DNA of 62,679 nucleotides from Phocaeicola coprophilus DSM 18228 = JCM 13818. Lineage in GTDB: Bacteria; Bacteroidota; Bacteroidia; Bacteroidales; Bacteroidaceae. Positions within the stretch are counted from its first letter, which is position 1; each line of letters starts with the position of its first letter. Made by a program: the position numbers and the translations under genes. Of this stretch, positions 1-9,658 are shown piece after piece. Location of the stretch: the NCBI RefSeq assembly GCF_000157915.1, contig NZ_EQ973646.1, forward strand, positions 3,906 through 66,584, in the 5' to 3' direction. Below the pieces are notes generated by a model. The model made no database searches. It saw only the letters and a list, made by a program, of their open reading frames with translations, and had not been told where the DNA came from.

Positions 1-101
1 AAAATATTGCAAGGGTTTTCATGAGAGAGTGAGCTTGAAGGCTTTATTCTGTGTTTCCGTTTGAATGTATGGTAAAGACTATGAGATTGTCGGAACAGTG
101 A

Positions 102-415
102 CTGGGACGCAGGAACCTCTTCAGTCCTTCAGCAAAAATTGCCCTCATGATCCTGAAGGCATACACCGGATTCTCCGACAGACAACTGGTGGAATATCTT
201 AACGGAAACATACCCTACCAGATGTTCTGCAGAATTATGATAAATCCCATCCTTTCCTATAACCAACTTCAAGATACTCTGTATTATCCGTAATGAAATT
301 GCATTCTATCTTGGTATTGATCTCCTTCAGACGATTCTAGTTTCAGACTGGAAATCTTATCTTGAGAATCTTTATGTCTGCATGTGGCATCAGTCATATA
401 TGCGTCCTTATTCCA
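102..415 (+). pseudogene. Degenerate transposase fragment (IS remnant)
   Basis: The forward strand can be read as a piece of a DDE-type insertion-sequence transposase (ILKAYTGFSDRQLVEYLNGN), beginning just after a stop at 99-101. A frame change is needed near 243 to continue into a segment resembling NFKILCIIRNEIAFYLGI and then WKSYLENLYVCM. After about 395 the similarity fades and a small deletion is likely. No start, no complete catalytic core and no terminal inverted repeats are visible. I recognise the segment from IS1182/IS5-like transposases of Bacteroidales, but the family call is from memory. It lies just past the 3' end of recQ and is non-functional. The element may extend left of the window. 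Confidence 0.6.
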
Positions 416-431
416 GAAAAATTTTTAGATC

Positions 432-2333
432 TTATATCAAAGCCGGAAACAGTTTGCCGGATTTCTGCACGACTTTTTCTTCTGCCTGCAAATAGGAGAG
501 GGCCTGCATGGCAAGTTCTTTCTGGTCGAACAGCCTGTCGGCAACTTCATGAACGGACAAAGGTCCTTCATTTAACAGAGAAAGAATTTTTTGGATCATT
601 TCCTGAAGGTCCTCTGTCTGCTTGTGTGACTTATGTCTGGTAATGCATACGTCACACTGTCCGCAGTTATGTTCGTTTCTTTCTCCGAAATAATATAACA
701 GCATGCGGCTTCTGCATTTGTCTTCCGTATCAGCATATTCCAGCATGGCATTGATGCGGCGGATATAGCTTTCTTTCCGGTCTTCATAGACTTCCCGGCT
801 TAAAACGATGCGGCGGGTTTCCTGACGTTCACGGGTATAGACGATGTATGGGGTCTTCTTTCCCGGGATATAGTTCAGGATACGCCGTTTGGAAAGAGCG
901 ATTAATGTATCATAGACCTGTTGCCGGTTCAGGCCGCTTCGGAGTGCCAGTGTATCTTCATTGATGTAGGCATAATCAGTAAATAAGCCGGTATAGGAAC
1001 GGAGGATGGTACGCAGGAGCTTTTCCGTATCTTCATTGTTCTCGTGAATACGGTATAATTCATCCCGGTTCAGTGTAAATATCAGTCGGGAGGCGTTGTC
1101 CTGTTCATCCGTATATTCCAGATAACCCGCGCGGGTCAGTATTTTCAGGGCACTGTCTACCTGGATCGGGAAATGCTTGAAATTCTGGCAGAATTCATCG
1201 ATGTTGAAAGCATAAGTGCATCCCAGTCCGTCTCCCATAGCCATCTGGTAATAGTAATTGATGTCTTCGTAGACTTTCCGGATATACTCTTTCTCTGGGA
1301 AAGTGTCTGCGATGCGTTTCTTTAGCAAGACTTTATCGTTTTGTGCGTATAACAATACGGCATATGCTTTCTGGCCGTCTCTTCCGGCTCTTCCTGCTTC
1401 CTGGAAATAAGCTTCCGGTGAATCCGGGAAGTCAGCATGCAGCACCAGTCGGACATCCGGTTTGTCGATTCCCATACCGAACGCATTGGTTGCTACCATA
1501 ACCCGGCAGGTTCCGCTTACCCAGTCCTTTTGGCGCTGGTCTTTCAGCTCGTTGCTTAATCCTGCATGATAAAAGGTAGCCGTGATGTCGTTCTGATTGA
1601 GCAGCAGGGCAATCTCCTTGGTCTTTTTTCTGTTACGGGTATAAACGATGGCTGACCCGTTTACGCTTTTCAGAATGTGCAGCAGTTCATCAGCTTTGTT
1701 TTCTGTTCGCCGGACAATATAAGCCAGATTGCTCCGTTCGAAACTCATCCGGAATACATTTTCCTTTTCAAAGCCGAGTCTCTGCTGGATGTCTTTGACA
1801 ACTTCGGGAGTAGCTGTCGCCGTGAGTGCCAGTACGGGTATACCGGGCAGTAATTTTCTGATGTCTGAAATCTTCAGATAGGCGGGCCGGAAGTCATATC
1901 CCCATTGGGAAATGCAGTGGGATTCATCGACGGTAATCATGCAGACTTTCATGCTGCGCAGTTTGATCTGAAAGATTTCGGAGTCAAGCCGTTCGGGAGA
2001 TATATATAAGAATTTGTAATCGCCGAAGATGCAGTTCTCCAGTGCAATGACGATTTCCTCGCGCGTCATGCCCGAATAAATGGCAACAGCTTTGATACCC
2101 CGGTCGCGCAGGTTTCGTACCTGATCCTTCATAAGGGCAATCAGCGGAGTTATGACAAGACAAAGACCGGGCTGTGCCAAAGCAGGAACTTGGAAAGTGA
2201 CAGACTTTCCTCCTCCTGTTGGCATTAATCCCAATGTATCTTTTCCACTTCCGATGCTGTTGATGATGTCTTCTTGTATGCCCCGGAAGTGATCATAGCC
2301 CCAATATTGCTTCAGTATGCCCTGATAGTCCAT
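432..2333 (-). CDS. recQ: RecQ-family ATP-dependent DNA helicase
   Basis: This is a 3'-5' superfamily 2 helicase for recombination and repair. Of 633 residues, the Walker A motif (PTGGGKS) is at about 38-44 and the DExH box, here DESH (VDESHCISQWGYDF), at about 135-148. Further motifs include the ALTATATPEV segment and the GAGRAGRDGQ motif VI region. A four-cysteine zinc site follows (one C, then CxxCxxC in HNCGQCDVC). No clear HRDC domain is seen at the C terminus, so this is the shorter RecQ type. It starts 2 nt after the recJ stop codon, so the two are almost certainly co-transcribed. RecQ unwinding and RecJ resection act together in gap repair. Confidence 0.93.
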   Translation of the reverse strand: MDYQGILKQYWGYDHFRGIQEDIINSIGSGKDTLGLMPTGGGKSVTFQVPALAQPGLCLVITPLIALMKDQVRNLRDRGIKAVAIYSGMTREEIVIALENCIFGDYKFLYISPERLDSEIFQIKLRSMKVCMITVDESHCISQWGYDFRPAYLKISDIRKLLPGIPVLALTATATPEVVKDIQQRLGFEKENVFRMSFERSNLAYIVRRTENKADELLHILKSVNGSAIVYTRNRKKTKEIALLLNQNDITATFYHAGLSNELKDQRQKDWVSGTCRVMVATNAFGMGIDKPDVRLVLHADFPDSPEAYFQEAGRAGRDGQKAYAVLLYAQNDKVLLKKRIADTFPEKEYIRKVYEDINYYYQMAMGDGLGCTYAFNIDEFCQNFKHFPIQVDSALKILTRAGYLEYTDEQDNASRLIFTLNRDELYRIHENNEDTEKLLRTILRSYTGLFTDYAYINEDTLALRSGLNRQQVYDTLIALSKRRILNYIPGKKTPYIVYTRERQETRRIVLSREVYEDRKESYIRRINAMLEYADTEDKCRSRMLLYYFGERNEHNCGQCDVCITRHKSHKQTEDLQEMIQKILSLLNEGPLSVHEVADRLFDQKELAMQALSYLQAEEKVVQKSGKLFPALI

Positions 2334-2335
2334 GT

Positions 2336-4057
2336 TTACGAGCGGCTCGGTTTGATGTCTTCAATCTGTAACTGGATTTCCCCGCGCTTGTGGGTATTTT
2401 CTTCAATGGTGTAACAGATATTGAAAGACTGTTTGGTCTTGATATACCGGGCCTGTGAACTTTGTCCGAAGGCAATACCATTCATGACGTTGTTGGATTT
2501 GTTGTCTACCAGTTCCAGTTTGATGTGTTCCTGATCACGTCCGACGACTTTGCTGGTTCCGTAGTCGTATACATTCAGGGTAGCGAATACGGGTTTGTGG
2601 TTGTCGGGGCCGAAAGGATTGAATTTCTTCAGGTCAAAGAAGAACTTGGGAGTGATATCCCGGAAATCCAGCTGGGCATCAATATTGATTGTTGCACTGG
2701 TTTGTTCGGGGAGAATGTGGCTGGTGACATAATCCTCAAAGCGGCGTGTAAACTCAGGAACATTCTCCACTTTCATGGAAAGTCCGGCAGCATAAGTATG
2801 ACCGCCGAAATTTTCCAGTAAATCCCTGCAATTCTCGATTGCCTTGTATACATCAAATCCTGAAACAGAACGTGCAGATCCTGTAGCCAGACCGTCAGTG
2901 CGAGTCAATACGACGGCAGGACGGTAATAGATTTCCGTCAGTCTTGACGCAACGATTCCGATCACTCCCTTATGCCATGCTTCGTTATAGATAACAATTG
3001 TACGGCGTTGTGAAAGGTCAGAAAGCTGATCCACAATCTTATTGGCCTCTTCCGTCATGCTTTTGTCCAGATCCTTTCGGGTTTCATTGTATCTGTTGAT
3101 GCGGTTGCTCTTTTCAAGAGCCTGCTGGAAATCCTTTTCAATAAGCAGGTCGACAGCTTCTTTTCCGTTTTGGATACGTCCGGAAGCATTGATTCGCGGA
3201 CCGATCTTGAATACAATGTCGCTCATGGTGATATCCCGTTCAGCCAGTCCGCATACGTCGATGATGGCTTTGAGACCGATACTGGGATTTGAATTAAGCT
3301 GACGCAGGCCATGATAAGCAAGAATCCTGTTTTCACCCATGATGGGAACGATATCGGATGCAATGCTGACAGCAACTAAATCCAGTAAAGGAGTCAGCTG
3401 ATGGAATTCGATTCCATTATTCAGTGCAAAAGCCTGCATGAACTTGAATCCTACTCCGCATCCGGAAAGGTGATGGTAAGGATATGTGGAGTCATGGCGC
3501 TTGGGATTCAGAATGGCAACCGCTTGCGGAAGTACTTCATCCGGAACATGATGGTCACAAATGATGAAGTCTATTCCTTTTTCTTTGGCATAGGCTATTT
3601 CCTTTACGGCTTTTATTCCACAATCTAGCACAATAATGAGTTTTACACCTGTTTCGTAGGCGTAATCTACTCCTTTCTTTGAGACTCCATATCCCTCATT
3701 ATATCGGTCCGGTATATAATAGTCAATGTTCGAATAGAACTGTTGAAGGAATTTATATACCAGGGCAACGGCAGTCGTACCGTCCACGTCATAATCTCCG
3801 TAGATAAGAATCCGTTCCTTTTTTCCCATGGCTCTGTTTAAGCGTTCTACAGCAATGTTCATGTCTTTCATCAGGAACGGATTGTGCAGTTCGCTCAGTT
3901 GGGGCCTGAAGAAACGTTTGGCTTCTGCAGCGGAGTCGATACCTCTTTCCCGCAGCAGATGGCATAGGATCGGGTTAATTCCCAATTCCTTGGACAAGGC
4001 TCTGGCTGCTTCTCTTTGTTCTTGAGTTGGAGGCTGATAGTTCCATTTGTAATTCAT
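2336..4057 (-). CDS. recJ: Single-stranded-DNA-specific exonuclease RecJ
   Basis: RecJ is the 5'-3' single-strand exonuclease of RecF-type recombination and of mismatch and base-excision repair. The 573-residue protein shows the DHH-family motifs in order: GDYDVDG at 87-93, DCG at 145-147 and DHH at 168-170, which bind the two catalytic metals. A DHHA1-type segment (GVIGIVASRLTE, then SGFDVYKAIENC and FGGHTYAAGLSM) and a C-terminal OB-fold region follow. The length is normal for the family. It is the first gene of a recJ-recQ pair, and no terminator lies between them. The 5' leader runs to the pepC terminator near 4186. Confidence 0.95.
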   Translation of the reverse strand: MNYKWNYQPPTQEQREAARALSKELGINPILCHLLRERGIDSAAEAKRFFRPQLSELHNPFLMKDMNIAVERLNRAMGKKERILIYGDYDVDGTTAVALVYKFLQQFYSNIDYYIPDRYNEGYGVSKKGVDYAYETGVKLIIVLDCGIKAVKEIAYAKEKGIDFIICDHHVPDEVLPQAVAILNPKRHDSTYPYHHLSGCGVGFKFMQAFALNNGIEFHQLTPLLDLVAVSIASDIVPIMGENRILAYHGLRQLNSNPSIGLKAIIDVCGLAERDITMSDIVFKIGPRINASGRIQNGKEAVDLLIEKDFQQALEKSNRINRYNETRKDLDKSMTEEANKIVDQLSDLSQRRTIVIYNEAWHKGVIGIVASRLTEIYYRPAVVLTRTDGLATGSARSVSGFDVYKAIENCRDLLENFGGHTYAAGLSMKVENVPEFTRRFEDYVTSHILPEQTSATINIDAQLDFRDITPKFFFDLKKFNPFGPDNHKPVFATLNVYDYGTSKVVGRDQEHIKLELVDNKSNNVMNGIAFGQSSQARYIKTKQSFNICYTIEENTHKRGEIQLQIEDIKPSRS

Positions 4058-4185
4058 TATATATGTTTTTTCTTTCTTTTCTATCTTCGTGAAGGCGATT
4101 GGTCTGAGTCAAGGTTTCAGATGGATACTATATATCAGTTTATATTTCGCCATTCAATCTGTAAAATTAGCAAAAAAGAAAGAAT

Positions 4186-4226
4186 AAACGGCTAATTCCA
4201 TCTTAAAATTATGGAATTAGCCGTTT
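4186..4226 (-). terminator. Rho-independent terminator of the C1 peptidase gene
   Basis: A perfect 16-bp inverted repeat (4186-4201 with 4211-4226) has a 9-nt loop. On the minus strand the stem is followed by a T-rich run. It lies 33 nt past the stop of the C1 peptidase gene. Confidence 0.85.
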
Positions 4227-4258
4227 AATAATTTATAACAAGTCTATTTTATAAAGAC

Positions 4259-5452
4259 TTATAAACCGAGTTTCTTTGCGATATCAGCCGGAATAGCATC
4301 TTTATGTACAAGAATGTTCATAGTCTTGTAAGCAACAAACGCTTTGGAAGCATACCAGATTCCTTTGTATTTGCCGCTTTCTCCCCATGAGTTCTTAACC
4401 ATGAAGTATTCTTTACCGTTCTGATCTTTTGCAATACCGTAAATCAGCATACCATGGTCGTCGGTAGTTTCCCAGTTGTCGAAAGCTTCCTGACGCATTT
4501 CTTGTGTAACAGTGATTTCAGGCATCGGTTTGCTTGTCAGCTCCTTGCGTTTGTCAGCCTGGCTCATGCCTGTCCAGCGTGCCATATCTGATCCGGTAAG
4601 TTCTGCACCTTTGGCTGCATCCGGACAAACTGCGATACCGTCGCGGGTGAATCCCTGTTCGCTGACGTCAGAACCCCAAGCGAATGTATATCCGTTTTTC
4701 ACTGCATTGTCCATAACGGCCATCAGTTCGTCAATCGGCAGGTTGTATGACAAGGCATTACGCCAGTTGTCCTGGATTTCAATGTTGAATTTCTGGTAGA
4801 ACGGATGATGAGTGTAAGAAGTCAGTGATACATAGTCATCCATATTCAAGCCCAGAACTTCGTCAGCAAAGCTTCTCGGAGTGTAAGTTTTGCCTTTGTA
4901 AGTAAATTCTTTCGGGCATTCTCCCAGATAAGTATCATAAATAGAGCTCAAACCCTTTTTCCATACAGGAGTCAGTTTGGAGAAGTTTCCTTTTCCGATG
5001 GCTTTCACGTATGCTTCAGCAACTGCATCCAGTTCGTTGTGTACGGGCAGTGAGTCACCATACATGATGCCCGGCATAGCTTCCTGCGGAACCATACCAT
5101 AGTTTTCATAACAGTAAACGATGTCGTAGAAACTTCCGCCCGGTGAGAAAGAAGCATCTCCGTGATAGCGTACGTAGTTTGTAGCACGGTCTTCCATCGT
5201 TTTGTGTACTACGAACATTTCTGAAAGGTCGAATTCTCCTTTACCCAGGCGGAGAAGTTCTGATTCCAGATAACCCAGAGAAGAGAATGACCAGCATGTG
5301 CTGGAACGGTTCTGGTTCTTGATGGAAGTGATCGGGTTTTCTTTTACGGTTGTGAAAACGAATCCTTCGTCGTTTTTGTCCTTTTTAGGTCCTTTGGCAT
5401 AAACGCTGCTGAAACAAAGTCCTAAAGCGGCAAGTGCGATAAGTTTGTTCAT
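4259..5452 (-). CDS. Secreted C1-family peptidase (bleomycin hydrolase / aminopeptidase C-like)
   Basis: This is a papain-fold cysteine peptidase of the C1B type. The 397-residue protein has an N-terminal signal peptide (MNKLIALAALGLCFSSVYA), so it acts in the periplasm or outside, unlike classical cytosolic PepC. The catalytic Cys is C53 in RSSTCWSFSS, the His is H333 in DDHGMLIYG and the Asn is N354 in VKNSWGE. The long insert between Cys and His is typical of bleomycin hydrolases. The gene follows the Xaa-Pro aminopeptidase by about 40 nt, so the two probably form a peptide-degradation unit ending at the 16-bp terminator. Substrate specificity cannot be read from the sequence. Confidence 0.85.
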   Translation of the reverse strand: MNKLIALAALGLCFSSVYAKGPKKDKNDEGFVFTTVKENPITSIKNQNRSSTCWSFSSLGYLESELLRLGKGEFDLSEMFVVHKTMEDRATNYVRYHGDASFSPGGSFYDIVYCYENYGMVPQEAMPGIMYGDSLPVHNELDAVAEAYVKAIGKGNFSKLTPVWKKGLSSIYDTYLGECPKEFTYKGKTYTPRSFADEVLGLNMDDYVSLTSYTHHPFYQKFNIEIQDNWRNALSYNLPIDELMAVMDNAVKNGYTFAWGSDVSEQGFTRDGIAVCPDAAKGAELTGSDMARWTGMSQADKRKELTSKPMPEITVTQEMRQEAFDNWETTDDHGMLIYGIAKDQNGKEYFMVKNSWGESGKYKGIWYASKAFVAYKTMNILVHKDAIPADIAKKLGL

Positions 5453-5492
5453 TTGTCTTTAGATTTTATTGGATGTTAATTAAAAATGATAA

Positions 5493-6884
5493 TTATTCGT
5501 TCATAATAGCTTCAACTTCATCGATGGTGATCGGAATCCGTTTGTCACCGGTGAAACGTGATCCTTCCGGAGTGATCAGAATATCATCTTCCAGTCGGAT
5601 ACCTCCAAAGTCTTTGAAGCGGTCGATGGCATCAAAGTTCAGGAAGTCAGTGTGCAGATGCTCTGCTCTCCATTTATCGATAAGAGCAGGAATAAAGTAG
5701 CATCCCGGTTCATCTGTGATGACGAATCCTTCCTGCAGGCGTCTTCCCATACGCAGAGAAGCCAGTCCGAATTGATCGGAAGGACGTACTTCATCATCAT
5801 AACCGACGTAACACTGTCCCAGATCTTCCATATCGTGTACATCAAGACCCATCATGTGACCTAATCCGTGAGGCATGAAGAGGGCATGGGCTCCTGCTGC
5901 AACAGCTTCGTCGATATTGCCTTTCACCAGCCCCAGATCTTTTAATCCCTGAGCCAATACTTTGCAGACATCCAGGTGCACGGATTTATAGGTTACTCCC
6001 GGACGTGCCAGTTCCAATGCTTTGTCATGGCAAGCCAGAACGATGCTGTAGACATCTCGTTGGCGGCTGGTAAATTTACCTCCTACAGGGATAGTTCTTG
6101 TGTGGTCTGAACAGTAGTAGTTCATCAGTTCAGCTCCGGCGTCAGTCAACATCAGTCGTCCTGTTTCCAGTGTGTGGCTGTGATCGTGATTGTGGAGAGT
6201 CTGACCGTTTTGAGTCAGGATTGTGGCAAATGAGGTCATGCGTCCGTAAGAAGTTGCAATTCCGTCCAGTGCTCCGGCTATGTATTGCTCCGAAACTCCG
6301 GGTTTGCACAAGCGCATGGCAGTCGTATGCATTTCGTAGCCTACGTTGCACGCTTTGTCTATTTCGGCTATTTCACAAGGCTCTTTGGAAGAACGCAGGG
6401 AAACAATGGCTTTGATCAGTTCTACGGAAGCATGTTGCTTGAGCATGGAAGTGCGAATACCTGTCAATTCTTCCAGCAGCAGCATATTGTCATACCGGTA
6501 GGGAGGCAGAAAATGGATTTTCTGATGCCGTGCAATGGCATTTCCTACGATTTCTTTCAGTTTGGCAAAAGGAAAACTCTTTTCAATACCTACTTGAGCC
6601 GCCAGGTCTTTTACGCTGGGCTGTGGTCCCATCCAGATGATATCGTCCATGTCAACATCATCTCCGAAGAAATATTCTTCTCCGCTATTGGCGTCGATGA
6701 TACCGGCATATCCCGGATGAGAATGTCCGAAGAAGTAAACAAAAGAGCTGTCCTGGCGAAATTTGTATGTATTGTCCGGATAGTTAGCCGGTGCTTCGTT
6801 ATTACCTAGGATTAGGATAAGTCCGTCGCCTACTTTTTCACGTAAGTTACAGCGACGTTTCTGATAGGTTGCTGAATCAAACAT
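5493..6884 (-). CDS. pepP: Xaa-Pro aminopeptidase (aminopeptidase P family)
   Basis: This M24B metallopeptidase removes N-terminal residues from peptides with proline at position 2. The 463-residue protein has the N-terminal creatinase-like domain (about 1-170) and a C-terminal pita-bread domain. Metal-ligand motifs are visible: D248 and D260 in LTDAGAELMNYYCSDHTRT, the His in HGLGHMMGLDVHD, a Glu in TDEPGCYF and a Glu in RLEDDILI. No signal peptide is present, so it is cytosolic. The start sits 18 nt downstream of a -7 box at 6903-6910. The secreted C1 peptidase follows it, so peptides cut outside could be finished inside. Confidence 0.93.
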   Translation of the reverse strand: MFDSATYQKRRCNLREKVGDGLILILGNNEAPANYPDNTYKFRQDSSFVYFFGHSHPGYAGIIDANSGEEYFFGDDVDMDDIIWMGPQPSVKDLAAQVGIEKSFPFAKLKEIVGNAIARHQKIHFLPPYRYDNMLLLEELTGIRTSMLKQHASVELIKAIVSLRSSKEPCEIAEIDKACNVGYEMHTTAMRLCKPGVSEQYIAGALDGIATSYGRMTSFATILTQNGQTLHNHDHSHTLETGRLMLTDAGAELMNYYCSDHTRTIPVGGKFTSRQRDVYSIVLACHDKALELARPGVTYKSVHLDVCKVLAQGLKDLGLVKGNIDEAVAAGAHALFMPHGLGHMMGLDVHDMEDLGQCYVGYDDEVRPSDQFGLASLRMGRRLQEGFVITDEPGCYFIPALIDKWRAEHLHTDFLNFDAIDRFKDFGGIRLEDDILITPEGSRFTGDKRIPITIDEVEAIMNE

Positions 6885-6902
6885 ATTTTTTCACTTTAGT
6901 TT

Positions 6903-6910
6903 CAAAGGTA
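6903..6910 (-). promoter_or_regulatory. -7 box of pepP
   Basis: TACCTTFG-type box read as TACCTTTG on the minus strand, matching Bacteroidales TAnnTTTG, 18 nt before the pepP ATG. A second match (TACATTTG) lies at 6925-6932. Confidence 0.55.
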
Positions 6911-6976
6911 TGTGTTATCAGTTGCAAATGTAGCAAATAAATTAGAAAAAAGCCTCCTTTGTATATCTAAAAAACA

Positions 6977-6984
6977 TATCTTTG
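6977..6984 (+). promoter_or_regulatory. -7 box of the patatin-like gene
   Basis: TATCTTTG matches TAnnTTTG and lies 24 nt before the ATG at 7009. A TTTG lies at 6958-6961 with a somewhat short spacing. Confidence 0.55.
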
Positions 6985-7008
6985 CGATAAGAACTAAAGA
7001 AAGAGGAT

Positions 7009-7869
7009 ATGGCTATGGATTTTCAAAAAATGGGTCTGGTTCTCGAAGGCGGTGGGATGCGCGGCGTTTTCACCTGCGGAGTTCTGGACTTTATGATGGA
7101 TAAAAAGATTGAGTTCCCTTATGCGGTAGGAGTATCGGCCGGGGCATGTAATGGCTTGTCTTATTTGTCCCATCAGCGAGGGCGTGCCAAGTATAGTAAC
7201 ATTGATTTGCTGAAAAAGTATGATTATATTGGCCTGAAACATCTTTTCCATCAGCGCAGTATTCTGGATCAGAAATTGTTGTATGAACTGTTTCCCGAAG
7301 AGATCCTTCCGTATGATTATGATGCTTATTTTCAGAATCCAACCCGTTTTGAGATGGTGACGACCAATTGTATGACAGGGCGTGCCTGTTATCTGGAAGA
7401 AAAGGAAGACAAGGAGCGTCTTTTGCGGATTGCAAGAGCTTCAAGCAGTTTGCCGTATGTTTGTCCGATTGTGCATGTGGATGGCCGCCCGATGCTGGAT
7501 GGCGGAATTGTAGATTCGATTCCGGTGGAAAGAGCTATGCAGCAGGGATATGAAAGAAATGTTGTGGTGCTGACCCGTAACCGTGGTTACCGTAAATCGG
7601 AAAAAGATATAAAGGTTCCTCATTTCATCTATACACGTTATCCGCGTCTGCGGGTTGTGCTGAGCCGCAGATGTCAGGTCTATAATGAACAGTTGGAAGA
7701 AATAGAACGTCTGGAAGATGAAGGCCGTATTATAGCCATCCGACCGGTTAAAAAGGTTGTTGTCAACCGGATTGAGAAGGACATTAAAAAGTTGACGGAC
7801 TTGTATGAGGAAGGATATGCCTGTGCGGAAAAAGTTTTGTTGCCTTTGCTGGATGAAAAGGTAAAATGA
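7009..7869 (+). CDS. Patatin-like phospholipase/acyl hydrolase
   Basis: The 286-residue protein has the patatin Ser-Asp dyad: oxyanion loop GGGMRG at 14-19, nucleophile elbow GVSAG (S43) and DGG with D164. Family members hydrolyse acyl chains from phospholipids or other lipids; the true substrate is unknown. It is similar in size and motif order to the small bacterial YjjU-type patatins. No signal peptide or membrane segment is visible, so it is probably cytosolic or peripheral. It stands alone, divergent from pepP and convergent with rny. A second in-frame ATG (codon 3) is an alternative start. Confidence 0.85.
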   Translation: MAMDFQKMGLVLEGGGMRGVFTCGVLDFMMDKKIEFPYAVGVSAGACNGLSYLSHQRGRAKYSNIDLLKKYDYIGLKHLFHQRSILDQKLLYELFPEEILPYDYDAYFQNPTRFEMVTTNCMTGRACYLEEKEDKERLLRIARASSSLPYVCPIVHVDGRPMLDGGIVDSIPVERAMQQGYERNVVVLTRNRGYRKSEKDIKVPHFIYTRYPRLRVVLSRRCQVYNEQLEEIERLEDEGRIIAIRPVKKVVVNRIEKDIKKLTDLYEEGYACAEKVLLPLLDEKVK

Positions 7870-7914
7870 CAGATTTTATCAGATAGAGAGTCGCTGCTTA
7901 AGGCAGCAGAAAGA

Positions 7915-8000
7915 TAATGGACCTCTTTGCTCCTAAAAAAGCGAAGAGGTTATTTATTGGAATCTGATGATGGAATTCCAATTCTAACCTCTTCGTTTTT
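7915..8000. terminator. Inverted repeats between convergent genes
   Basis: The segment between the patatin gene and rny holds repeated arms of the type CGAAGAGGTT and AACCTCTTCG, with T- or A-rich flanks (for example 7990-8000). Arms can pair in more than one way, so the region can end transcription from both sides. Exact pairing was not resolved. Confidence 0.5.
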
Positions 8001-8017
8001 ATATCAGAAGTAACTGA

Positions 8018-9553
8018 TTACTTGGCGAAGCTTACGGCACGGGTTTCGCGGATAACCGTGATCTTGACCTGTCCCGGATAAGTCATTTCATCCTGAATCT
8101 TCTTGGCGATTTCTGTTGACAGGTTTTCTGTCTGTTTATCGTCAATCTTGTCAGCTCCTACAATAACGCGTAATTCACGTCCTGCCTGGATTGCATAAGT
8201 CTTGGTTACACCCGGATAAGACATTGCCAGCTGTTCGAGATCATTCAGACGCTTGATGTAAGCTTCCACGATTTCACGGCGTGCTCCCGGACGTGCACCA
8301 GAGATGGCATCACATACCTGTACGATCGGAGCCAGCAGGCTGGTCATTTCGATTTCATCGTGGTGGGCACCGATAGCATTGCAGATATCTGCTTTTTCCT
8401 TATACTTTTCAGCCAGCTTCATTCCCAACAATGCGTGCGGCAGTTCCGGTTCTTCATCAGGCACTTTACCTATATCGTGCAGCAGACCGGCACGTTTGGC
8501 TTTCTTCGGGTTCAGGCCCAGTTCGGATGCCATGACAGCACAAAGATTGGCTGTTTCACGTGCATGCTGCAACAGGTTCTGTCCGTATGAAGAACGGTAT
8601 TTCATCTTACCGATGATTCGGATCAGTTCCGGATGCAGGCCATGGATACCCAGGTCGATGGTTGTACGTTTACCGGTTTCAATGATTTCATCTTCTACCT
8701 GTTTGCGTACTTTGGCTACAACTTCTTCAATACGTGCCGGATGAATACGACCGTCGGTTACCAGCTGGTGCAGGGCCAGACGTGCAATTTCACGGCGTAC
8801 GGGGTCGAATGCAGAAAGAACGATTGCTTCCGGAGTATCGTCTACCACGATTTCTACACCGGTAGCAGCTTCCAGAGCACGGATGTTTCTTCCTTCACGT
8901 CCGATGATACGTCCTTTGATTTCGTCTGATTCGATATGGAATACTGTCACTGAGTTTTCGATGGCAGTTTCGGTAGCTACCCGCTGGATAGACTGGATAA
9001 CGATGCGCTTGGCTTCACGGTTAGCTGTCAGCTTGGCGTCATCCATGATGTCGTTGATATATGACTGAGCCTGGGTCTTGGCTTCTTCTTTCAGAGAGTC
9101 GATCAGTCTTTCCTTTGCTTCTTCTGCTGAGAGCCCGGAGATAGTTTCCAGTTTCTCGCGTTCCTGTGACTGGAGATTGTCCAATTCTTCTTTTTTCTTC
9201 TCGATGATGACCATCTGTGCATCCAGATTTTCCTTGATGGCTTCTGTTTCGTTCCGTTTGCGCTGCAGTTCCTCGTTCTTCTGGTTGAGTACCATTTCGC
9301 GCTGCTTCAGTTTGTTTTCAGCCTGTTGGATTTTCTGATTACGGATAGCAACTTCTTTTTCCAGATCGGCCTTTTTGTTCAGAAACTTTTCCTTCACTTC
9401 CAGGAGCTTGTTCTTTTTGATAACTTCGGCTTCTGTTTCGGCCTTTTTGATAATGGATTCATATTTCGACTTCAAGCCATACTTGAAGAATCCATATGAA
9501 AGTGCCCCTCCCACGAGAAAGGCAACAACCGCTAGTATTACTGTTGTCAACAT
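8018..9553 (-). CDS. rny: Ribonuclease Y
   Basis: RNase Y is a membrane-anchored endoribonuclease that starts mRNA decay. With the ATG at 9553 it has 511 residues, the usual length in Bacteroidales; the 13 extra upstream codons are rejected. An N-terminal membrane segment ([15 protein letters not shown]) is followed by a long charged coiled coil, a KH RNA-binding domain ([20 protein letters not shown]) and an HD domain with [11 protein letters not shown] and GAHHDEIE. No TAnnTTTG box is visible between the hairpin at 9585-9634 and the start, so the gene probably depends on read-through from zapA or on processing of that RNA. Confidence 0.95.
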   Translation of the reverse strand: MLTTVILAVVAFLVGGALSYGFFKYGLKSKYESIIKKAETEAEVIKKNKLLEVKEKFLNKKADLEKEVAIRNQKIQQAENKLKQREMVLNQKNEELQRKRNETEAIKENLDAQMVIIEKKKEELDNLQSQEREKLETISGLSAEEAKERLIDSLKEEAKTQAQSYINDIMDDAKLTANREAKRIVIQSIQRVATETAIENSVTVFHIESDEIKGRIIGREGRNIRALEAATGVEIVVDDTPEAIVLSAFDPVRREIARLALHQLVTDGRIHPARIEEVVAKVRKQVEDEIIETGKRTTIDLGIHGLHPELIRIIGKMKYRSSYGQNLLQHARETANLCAVMASELGLNPKKAKRAGLLHDIGKVPDEEPELPHALLGMKLAEKYKEKADICNAIGAHHDEIEMTSLLAPIVQVCDAISGARPGARREIVEAYIKRLNDLEQLAMSYPGVTKTYAIQAGRELRVIVGADKIDDKQTENLSTEIAKKIQDEMTYPGQVKITVIRETRAVSFAK

Positions 9554-9569
9554 TATAATTAAATTAAGT

Positions 9570-9655
9570 ATATAATAAAAAAACGCGCACAAACCTTCTG
9601 CCGTAAATGTTTTTCCGGCATCAAGCTTGTGCGCAAGTTCACAGTCTCCTTATTT
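9570..9655 (-). ncRNA. Candidate 6S-like small RNA downstream of zapA
   Basis: The gap between zapA and rny folds as a long interrupted rod and ends in a U tract. In many bacteria the 6S RNA gene (ssrS) lies next to zapA, and Bacteroidetes have their own short 6S form. Position and shape therefore suggest a 6S-type RNA. No primary-sequence signature was confirmed, so it may simply be the zapA terminator. Confidence 0.35.
9577..9634 (-). terminator. Rod-like hairpin with U tract between zapA and rny
   Basis: On the minus strand, arms 9627-9634 and 9585-9592 pair (8 bp, TTGTGCGC type). Inside lie a 3-bp stem (9623-9625 with 9595-9597) and a 5-bp stem (9616-9620 with 9599-9603), separated by small bulges. 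Seven Ts follow on the minus strand (9577-9583). This has the form of an intrinsic terminator, but it lies only 24 nt before the rny start. Confidence 0.65.
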
Positions 9656-9658
9656 CTT

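Noticed and set aside
362-643. 93-residue plus-strand reading frame
   Set aside because: It mixes the transposase remnant in the wrong frame with sequence antisense to recQ.
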